Positions 7,023 to 10,873 of a DNA stretch of 10,873 bases are shown here, piece by piece (position 1 is the first letter of the stretch; every line of letters begins with the position of its first letter). This DNA comes from an uncultured Collinsella sp. (lineage in GTDB: Bacteria > Actinomycetota > Coriobacteriia > Coriobacteriales > Coriobacteriaceae). Both the position numbers and the translations under genes were made by a program. The stretch lies in the NCBI GenBank assembly GCA_900554905.1, contig USJB01000022.1, forward strand, positions 1 through 10,873. Direction: 5' to 3'. The notes beneath the pieces were generated by a model. The model was given only the letters and a program-made list of their open reading frames with translations, was not told where the DNA came from and did no database searches.

Positions 7023-7095
7023 CGATAACCAGCGAAAACCACGTGGGTCGATTAATGGGAGCGGCCCACCGGGAGGCACAAGAAGGGAAGTTCCT

Positions 7096-7977
7096 ATGAG
7101 CAATTGGCTTAAGCTCGAGGGCGATGTCTGCGCCGTGACTGGCGCGCTCGGCGGCATGGGCGTCGAGATTTGCCGCGAGTTCGCCCGCAACGGCGCCAAC
7201 GTCGTCCTGCTCGACCTGGACGAGGAGAAGGTCAAGGCCGCTGCCGCCGACCTCGCTGCCGAGTTTGGCATCCACGCCGAGGGTTACAAGATGAACGCCA
7301 CCGACGAGGCCGAGGTTCAGGCCGCCGTCGACGCCACCATCGCCGACTTCGGCCGCGTCGACGTCCTTGTCAACACCGCTGGCATCCTGCGCTTCGCCGC
7401 CATGGAGGACCTGCCGTTGAGCGACTGGGAGCAGGTGCTCAACGTCAACCTCACCGGTTACTTCATCACCTCGCAGCGCTTTGGTCGCGAGATGATTAAG
7501 GCCGGCCAGGGCCGCCTGGTGCACATCTCGACCGTCGCCAGCCACTCCCCCGAGACGTTCTCGGGCGTGTACAGCTCCACCAAGGCCGGCGTCAACATGA
7601 TGTCCAAGATGCTGGCTGCCGAGTGGGGCCCCTACGGCGTGCGCTCCAACTGCGTCGAGCCCTGCTTCGTTAAGACCCCGATGTCAGCCAACTTCTACGC
7701 CGACCCCGAGGTCGAGAAGAGCCGCAGCCGCCTCATTGCCACGCGTCGCATCGGCGAGGTCAGCGATATCGCCAACGCCGTCATGTTCCTGGCGTCCAAG
7801 CGCTCGGACTTTACCACCGGCGACGCCATCAAGGTCGATGGCGGCTTCTCCAACATGATGGGCGACCTCACCGCCAAGCCCGGCGGCCGTCGCGCCTATG
7901 CCGACAACTACCTTAAGAACAAGGGTGTCGAGCTCTGGTCCGATGAGTCCGGCGTCGCCAAGCCGACTGACCAGTAA
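7096..7977 (+). CDS. Short-chain dehydrogenase/reductase (classical SDR)
   Basis: A 293-residue NAD(P)-dependent oxidoreductase with a Rossmann fold. The cofactor motif TGALGGMG is at residues 15-22. Asp40 at the end of the second strand favours NAD(H). NTAG is at 93-96, Asn118 fits the structural tetrad, and the catalytic YSSTK is at 159-163. The residue 13 before the catalytic Tyr, where Ser is usual, is Thr146. VDGG near 248 marks the normal C-terminal region, after which there is an extra tail of about 40 residues not found in typical 250-residue members. AGAAGGG (7081-7087) is the ribosome binding site, 8 bases before the ATG. First gene of a three-gene operon with a transporter and a second oxidoreductase. 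It probably oxidises a hydroxyl of the imported compound. The class is certain; the substrate is not, and sugar acid, polyol or cyclitol are all possible. Confidence 0.9.
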   Translation: MSNWLKLEGDVCAVTGALGGMGVEICREFARNGANVVLLDLDEEKVKAAAADLAAEFGIHAEGYKMNATDEAEVQAAVDATIADFGRVDVLVNTAGILRFAAMEDLPLSDWEQVLNVNLTGYFITSQRFGREMIKAGQGRLVHISTVASHSPETFSGVYSSTKAGVNMMSKMLAAEWGPYGVRSNCVEPCFVKTPMSANFYADPEVEKSRSRLIATRRIGEVSDIANAVMFLASKRSDFTTGDAIKVDGGFSNMMGDLTAKPGGRRAYADNYLKNKGVELWSDESGVAKPTDQ

Positions 7978-7989
7978 ACCAACCTGACA

Positions 7990-8020
7990 GGGAGGCCCCG
8001 CGGACACGCCCGCTCCTCCC
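7990..8020 (+). other. Intercistronic hairpin between SDR and MFS genes
   Basis: GGGAGG (7990-7995) pairs with CCTCCC (8015-8020), and GCGG (8000-8003) with CCGC (8010-8013), joined by an asymmetric internal loop. No T-run follows, so it is not an intrinsic terminator. It may stabilise or process the operon mRNA. It ends 23 bases before the MFS start. Confidence 0.5.
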
Positions 8021-8043
8021 CCGTATCGATCAGAAAGAGTCCA

Positions 8044-9300
8044 ATGGCTTCCACCAACTCCAACAAGGGTCGCGCCGTCGTGCTTTCCGCCGCGTGCGTC
8101 ACCATGTTCTTCATCAGCTCCATCGCGCTGTATTCCGTCGTGAGCAAGAACCTGCTCGCCGTCTACCCCGAGTGGTCGAGCGCCCTTACCTGGGCTTTCC
8201 CCGTCTTCCAGACCATCATGGCCGTGACGGGCATCTTCGCCGGCCGCATCTCCGATAAGATCGGCCCGCGCAACGTCGTGATCGCTGCCGCCGTGTGCTA
8301 CGGCCTGGGCTGGTTCATGTCCGGCACCGTCACCGAGCCGTGGCAGTTCTACCTGTGGTTCTCGCTCGTCGCCGCTGTCGGCAACGGCCTGGGCTACAAC
8401 CCGGCGCTCACCACGGGTCAAAAGTGGTTCATCGACAAGAAGGGTCTCGCCTCCGGCATCACCCTGGCCGCTTCGACCGCCGGCCCCGCCGTGCTGTCCC
8501 CGGTGCTCGCCTCGCTGCTCATCCCGAGCCTGGGCATCTTTGGCGCCCTCAAGGCGCTCGGCGTCATCTTCTTTGTGACGATTGCCGCCTCCGCCCTGTT
8601 CCTGAAGGCCCCCGAGGCCGGTTGGCTGCCCGAGGGCTTCGAGGCCCCCAAGGGCGGCGCGCATGCCGGCACCTTCGGTGACCTCACCCCGGGCGAGATG
8701 GTCAAGACCCCGCGCTTCTGGGTCCTCATCGTCACCTTCGCCTTTGCCGCCACCGCGGGCACCCTGCTCGTGGGCAAGGTTGCCTCCATCGCCGCCGTCC
8801 AGCTCTTCGCCGACCCCACGAGCGCCGCGGCCGTCGCCCTCGGCGGTGTGGTCGTCTCCGTCAACACCTGCGCCAACCTGGTCGGTCGTCTGTCCTTTGG
8901 CCAGATCATCGACAAGCTCGGCGCCTATAAGTCGCTGCTCATCAGCCTTGTCGTCACCATCGTCGCGCTCGTCATCATGTCGATGAGCTTTACGCAGGCC
9001 ATGTTCTTTGTGGCGCTCGCCCTGCTCGGCTTTAGCTTTGGCGCCCTGCTCGTCATCTACCCGCCGCTCACCGGTGGCGCCTTTGGCACCAGCAACATCG
9101 GCGTCAACTACGGCATCATGTTTTTGGGTTACGCCGCCTCCACCTGGATCAGCCAGCCCATCACCGCCGTGCTGTATCACGCCGAGGCCGGCAGCGCCGC
9201 CTACCAGCAGTCCTTCTACGGTGCCATCGTAATCGCCGCAATCGCCGTCGTGCTCACCGTCTACATGATGGTCTCCGACAGCAAGAAGAAGTCCGCCTAG
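8044..9300 (+). CDS. OFA-type major facilitator superfamily transporter
   Basis: A 418-residue inner-membrane carrier with twelve predicted helices in two bundles. The MFS loop motif GRISDKIGPR is at residues 67-76, and its counterpart GRLSFGQIIDKLG is at 281-293 in the second half. The segment KWFIDKKGLASGI (127-139) and the AGWLPEGFEAPKG-type central loop resemble the oxalate/formate antiporter (OFA) family, whose members carry small organic anions such as oxalate, formate or monocarboxylates. The central loop (about 195-222) is cytoplasmic. The ribosome binding site is weak (AAAGAG, 8034-8039), only 4 bases from the ATG, so expression may depend on coupling or on the hairpin upstream. Placed between two oxidoreductases, it most likely imports their substrate, or exchanges it for a product. 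The family is good; the substrate is unknown. Confidence 0.88.
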   Translation: MASTNSNKGRAVVLSAACVTMFFISSIALYSVVSKNLLAVYPEWSSALTWAFPVFQTIMAVTGIFAGRISDKIGPRNVVIAAAVCYGLGWFMSGTVTEPWQFYLWFSLVAAVGNGLGYNPALTTGQKWFIDKKGLASGITLAASTAGPAVLSPVLASLLIPSLGIFGALKALGVIFFVTIAASALFLKAPEAGWLPEGFEAPKGGAHAGTFGDLTPGEMVKTPRFWVLIVTFAFAATAGTLLVGKVASIAAVQLFADPTSAAAVALGGVVVSVNTCANLVGRLSFGQIIDKLGAYKSLLISLVVTIVALVIMSMSFTQAMFFVALALLGFSFGALLVIYPPLTGGAFGTSNIGVNYGIMFLGYAASTWISQPITAVLYHAEAGSAAYQQSFYGAIVIAAIAVVLTVYMMVSDSKKKSA

Positions 9301-9308
9301 TTTTACCG

Positions 9309-9339
9309 ATGCGACAAAGGAACAGCCCCTTTGTCGCAT
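9309..9339 (+). other. Perfect 12-bp intercistronic hairpin between MFS and Gfo/Idh genes
   Basis: ATGCGACAAAGG (9309-9320) pairs exactly with CCTTTGTCGCAT (9328-9339) around a 7-base loop, 8 bases after the MFS stop. Only two T residues follow the stem, so full termination is unlikely. Partial termination or mRNA 3'-end protection that sets different levels for the flanking genes is possible. The next gene has its own good ribosome binding site. Confidence 0.65.
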
Positions 9340-9369
9340 TCCACCGGTCACCAGTATTAAGGAGTCGAA

Positions 9370-10410
9370 ATGTCTGAGCTCAACCCCGTCCGCATTGCCG
9401 TTATCGGCGCCGGTGCCATGGGCCGCAACCACATCCGCTTTGTCACCGAGGAGCCCGAGGCCGAGCTCGTCACCATCGCTGACGCCTTTGAGGGCGCCCG
9501 CGCCACGGCCGAGGCCGCCGGCGTGCCGTTTTATACCGATCCCGCCCAGATGATGGACGAGGTCAAGCCCGAGGCCGTCATCATCGCCACGCCCAACGAC
9601 CTACACCTGGGCGTTGCCCGCGAGGCTGTGAAGCGCAACATCGTGCCGTTGGTCGAAAAGCCGATCTCCAACGACCTGGAGGATGCCCAGGCTTTCGCTG
9701 CCGAGGCCGAGACCGCCGGCGTGCCCGTGCTCGTGGGCCAGCACCGTCGCCACAACCCCTTCGTCAACAAGGCCAAGGAGATCATCGAGGCCGGCGAGCT
9801 GGGCAAGCTCACCGTGTCGAGCTTCCACTACATGATCTATAAGAATGACGAGTACTTCGACGTCGAGTGGCGCCGCAAGAAGGGCGCCGGCCCGATCCTG
9901 GTCAACCTGGTGCACGACGTCGACCTGCTCCGCTACCTGCTGGGCGAGCCCGTTGCCGTCCAGGGCATGCAGTCCAGCGCCGCCCGCGGTTTTGAGACCG
10001 AGGACTCCGCCGTGGTCAACGTCCGTTTTGCCGATGGCGCGCTTGCGAGCATGACCATCTCCGACGCCACCGCCAGCCCCTGGAACTGGGAGGCAACCGC
10101 TCGAGAGGATCCGCAGTACCGCCCCTTCGACGCCGACGCCTACTTTATTGGCGGAACCTTGGGTGCCCTTTCGCTGCCCCGCCTGCACCAGTTCTCCTAC
10201 GACGGAGCCTCCAACTGGCACAAGCCGCTGCAGATGGAGATTCCGGCCGTCGACCCGGCGCTGCCGCACAAGATGCAGCTCAAGCACTTTGTGAAGGTCG
10301 TTCGCCGCGAGGTCGAGCCCGTCGTGACCCCCGCCGACAACGTTAAGACGCTCACACTTCTCAACGCTATCAAAGAGGCCGCCGAGACCGGCCAGCTCGT
10401 CGAGCTGTAA
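9370..10410 (+). CDS. Gfo/Idh/MocA-family NAD(P)-dependent oxidoreductase
   Basis: A 346-residue protein of usual family length. The N-terminal Rossmann domain has the cofactor motif GAGAMG (13-18). The family EKP motif is at 96-98, and Lys97 is the expected catalytic lysine. The C-terminal alpha/beta domain holds the substrate face. The usual D-x-G-x-H segment reads N-L-V-H, with Asn179 in place of Asp and the catalytic His at 182, followed by Asp183 and Asp185. Members oxidise or reduce sugars, cyclitols and related polyols, such as myo-inositol or glucose-fructose type reactions. AAGGAG (9359-9364) lies 5 bases before the ATG. Last gene of the operon; it likely acts before or after the SDR on the same compound. 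The specific substrate cannot be assigned. The DEYFDVEWRRKKGAGP stretch looks like a subfamily signature and would be a good search query. Confidence 0.9.
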   Translation: MSELNPVRIAVIGAGAMGRNHIRFVTEEPEAELVTIADAFEGARATAEAAGVPFYTDPAQMMDEVKPEAVIIATPNDLHLGVAREAVKRNIVPLVEKPISNDLEDAQAFAAEAETAGVPVLVGQHRRHNPFVNKAKEIIEAGELGKLTVSSFHYMIYKNDEYFDVEWRRKKGAGPILVNLVHDVDLLRYLLGEPVAVQGMQSSAARGFETEDSAVVNVRFADGALASMTISDATASPWNWEATAREDPQYRPFDADAYFIGGTLGALSLPRLHQFSYDGASNWHKPLQMEIPAVDPALPHKMQLKHFVKVVRREVEPVVTPADNVKTLTLLNAIKEAAETGQLVEL

Positions 10411-10418
10411 TGCCTTAG

Positions 10419-10460
10419 GGCGGACCGCGGCAAACTCCCCGCCGAGCGCCTTGGTCCGCC
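10419..10460 (+). other. Hairpin just after the operon's last stop codon
   Basis: GGCGGACC (10419-10426) pairs with GGTCCGCC (10453-10460). GCGG (10427-10430) stacks on it by pairing with CCGC (10439-10442), leaving a 10-base bulge on the right arm. There is no T-run. It probably forms a tandem structure with the terminator that follows 22 bases later, protecting the mRNA end. Confidence 0.5.
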
Positions 10461-10481
10461 ACCGATAAGCCCCTCTTCTTT

Positions 10482-10516
10482 GCCCCGCGAGCAGCCTCCT
10501 GCCCGCGGGGCTTTTT
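10482..10516 (+). terminator. Rho-independent terminator of the SDR/MFS/Gfo-Idh operon
   Basis: GCCCCGCG (10482-10489) pairs with CGCGGGGC (10504-10511). A one-by-one A/C mismatch leads to an inner stem GCAG (10491-10494) with CTGC (10499-10502) and a CCTC loop. Five T residues (10512-10516) follow directly. Confidence 0.9.
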
Positions 10517-10577
10517 GCTACCTTAACGACGATTTTTCTGGGGCGGGGTCTATTTTGCACCTCGGCCTGATTCGTTC
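10517..10577. other. Intergenic stretch with no recognised feature
   Basis: Between the terminator and the long inverted repeat there is a short T-run and a GC-rich patch, but no ribosome binding site, hairpin or coding frame that I can support. Confidence 0.5.
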
Positions 10578-10737
10578 GCCACGAAATGGGCCTATCTACT
10601 ACGTTTAACCGACCACCCTCAACCATACCGAATTTCGCGAAATAAAAACCGCAGGTAAACGGCTTGCGTATTCTCGGAAAACCGGGGGATGGTCGACCCA
10701 TACGGTTCAAACGTAGTAGATAGGCCCCTTTCGTGGC
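10578..10737. repeat. 160-bp element with nearly perfect 34-bp inverted ends (long hairpin)
   Basis: The left arm (10578-10611) and right arm (10703-10737) are reverse complements except for one mismatch (10587) and one 1-base indel. The pairing continues inward as an 11-position stem (10610-10620 with 10685-10695; one mismatch, one G-T pair) after a 7-base bulge. The centre holds a perfect 12-bp palindrome ATTTCGCGAAAT (10632-10643) and a small hairpin (10651-10655 with 10663-10667). No coding frame of note is inside. It could be a MITE-like dispersed element, a structured RNA, or a regulatory hairpin of the next gene. No clear target-site duplication was seen at its edges. Confidence 0.85.
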
Positions 10738-10766
10738 GCAACCCCAAAACAGTCTTTTGGGACGGG

Positions 10767-10775
10767 TGGTATCCT
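10767..10775 (+). promoter_or_regulatory. Candidate extended -10 promoter of the last gene
   Basis: TGGTATCCT combines a TG dinucleotide with TATCCT (10770-10775), four of six matches to TATAAT. No good -35 was found at the normal distance. The leader would be about 38 bases, ending in AAGGAG (10810-10815). Confidence 0.35.
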
Positions 10776-10819
10776 TGGTAGCCCCGTGCTGCAAACGCAC
10801 CTTAAACGCAAGGAGTCCC

Positions 10820-10873
10820 ATGGATCTTATCGCCCAGCTCGCCCGCGAGCTCAACCTTAAGGCCGCCAACGTC
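10820..10873 (+). CDS. tex: Tex-like protein (S1-domain RNA-binding transcription accessory factor), N-terminal fragment
   Basis: Only the first 18 codons are present; the gene runs off the window. The translation MDLIAQLARELNLKAANV matches what I recall of Tex N-termini, which start MD-I-x-Q-LA-x-EL and continue into a helix-rich Tex_N domain. Tex is a conserved nucleic-acid-binding protein of about 700-780 residues with a YqgF-like domain, helix-hairpin-helix motifs and a C-terminal S1 domain. AAGGAG (10810-10815) is 4 bases before the ATG, a little close. It has its own leader and is separated from the upstream operon by a strong terminator. The call rests on a short match from memory. Confidence 0.6.
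   Translation, partial: MDLIAQLARELNLKAANV

Noticed and set aside
6971..7095. Riboswitch in the long leader of the SDR operon.
   Set aside because: I see only short palindromes and a weak stem. There is no recognisable conserved riboswitch core and no terminator/antiterminator pair.
7096..7977. Bile-acid hydroxysteroid dehydrogenase, since gut Collinsella are known to have them.
   Set aside because: The sequence does not resemble the 7-beta enzyme I recall from Collinsella, and the neighbouring OFA carrier and Gfo/Idh protein point to small polar substrates. A specific call is not supported.
7684..9432. Very long minus-strand frame (about 580 codons) over the SDR, MFS and Gfo/Idh genes.
   Set aside because: It is a shadow of GC-rich codon bias. 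The composition is Gly/Asp/Ala/His-heavy with no motifs, and it crosses three well-supported plus-strand genes.
9601..10869. Long minus-strand frame covering the Gfo/Idh gene and the inverted-repeat element.
   Set aside because: It crosses a terminator, a long hairpin and the start of another gene, shows no family motif, and mirrors the codon bias of the plus-strand gene.

Overview
The window reads as a GC-rich chromosome segment of a Gram-positive gut actinobacterium, most likely class Coriobacteriia and perhaps Collinsella. This placement is inferred from strong G/C third-position codon bias, clear AGGAGG-type ribosome binding sites, and protein families I associate with that group. I could not run a search to confirm it. 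All genes look intact except the last, which is cut by the window edge.

Layout. (1) 1-4504: a promoter with candidate operators, a MarR-family regulator, and two ABC half-transporters. Adjacent genes overlap by 8 bases, and a strong terminator ends the unit. The two half-transporters have complementary defects in their ATP-site motifs, so they should form one asymmetric heterodimeric exporter, presumably controlled by the MarR protein. (2) 4505-4875: a gene-free stretch holding a 62-bp tandem repeat. It contains six copies of a 16-bp motif in strictly alternating orientation. (3) 4876-5967: a membrane-bound diguanylate cyclase with a GTG start. (4) 5984-6862, minus strand: a LysR-type regulator, convergent with the cyclase and divergent from the next operon. 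(5) 7096-10410: a short-chain dehydrogenase, an OFA-type MFS transporter and a Gfo/Idh/MocA oxidoreductase, separated by hairpins and closed by a terminator at 10482-10516. (6) 10517-10819: a gene-free stretch dominated by a long, nearly perfect inverted repeat (10578-10737). (7) 10820-10873: the first 18 codons of a gene that looks like tex.

How the parts work together. The LysR/SDR/MFS/Gfo-Idh set looks like an inducible uptake and oxidation route for a small anionic or polyhydroxylated compound. One transporter brings it in and two NAD(P)-dependent oxidoreductases act in sequence. The substrate cannot be read from sequence. The MarR/ABC set looks like a self-regulated drug or lipid exporter. 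The most unusual non-coding material is the alternating repeat array at 4514-4685 and the long hairpin element at 10578-10737. Both look like dispersed-element or structured-RNA candidates.
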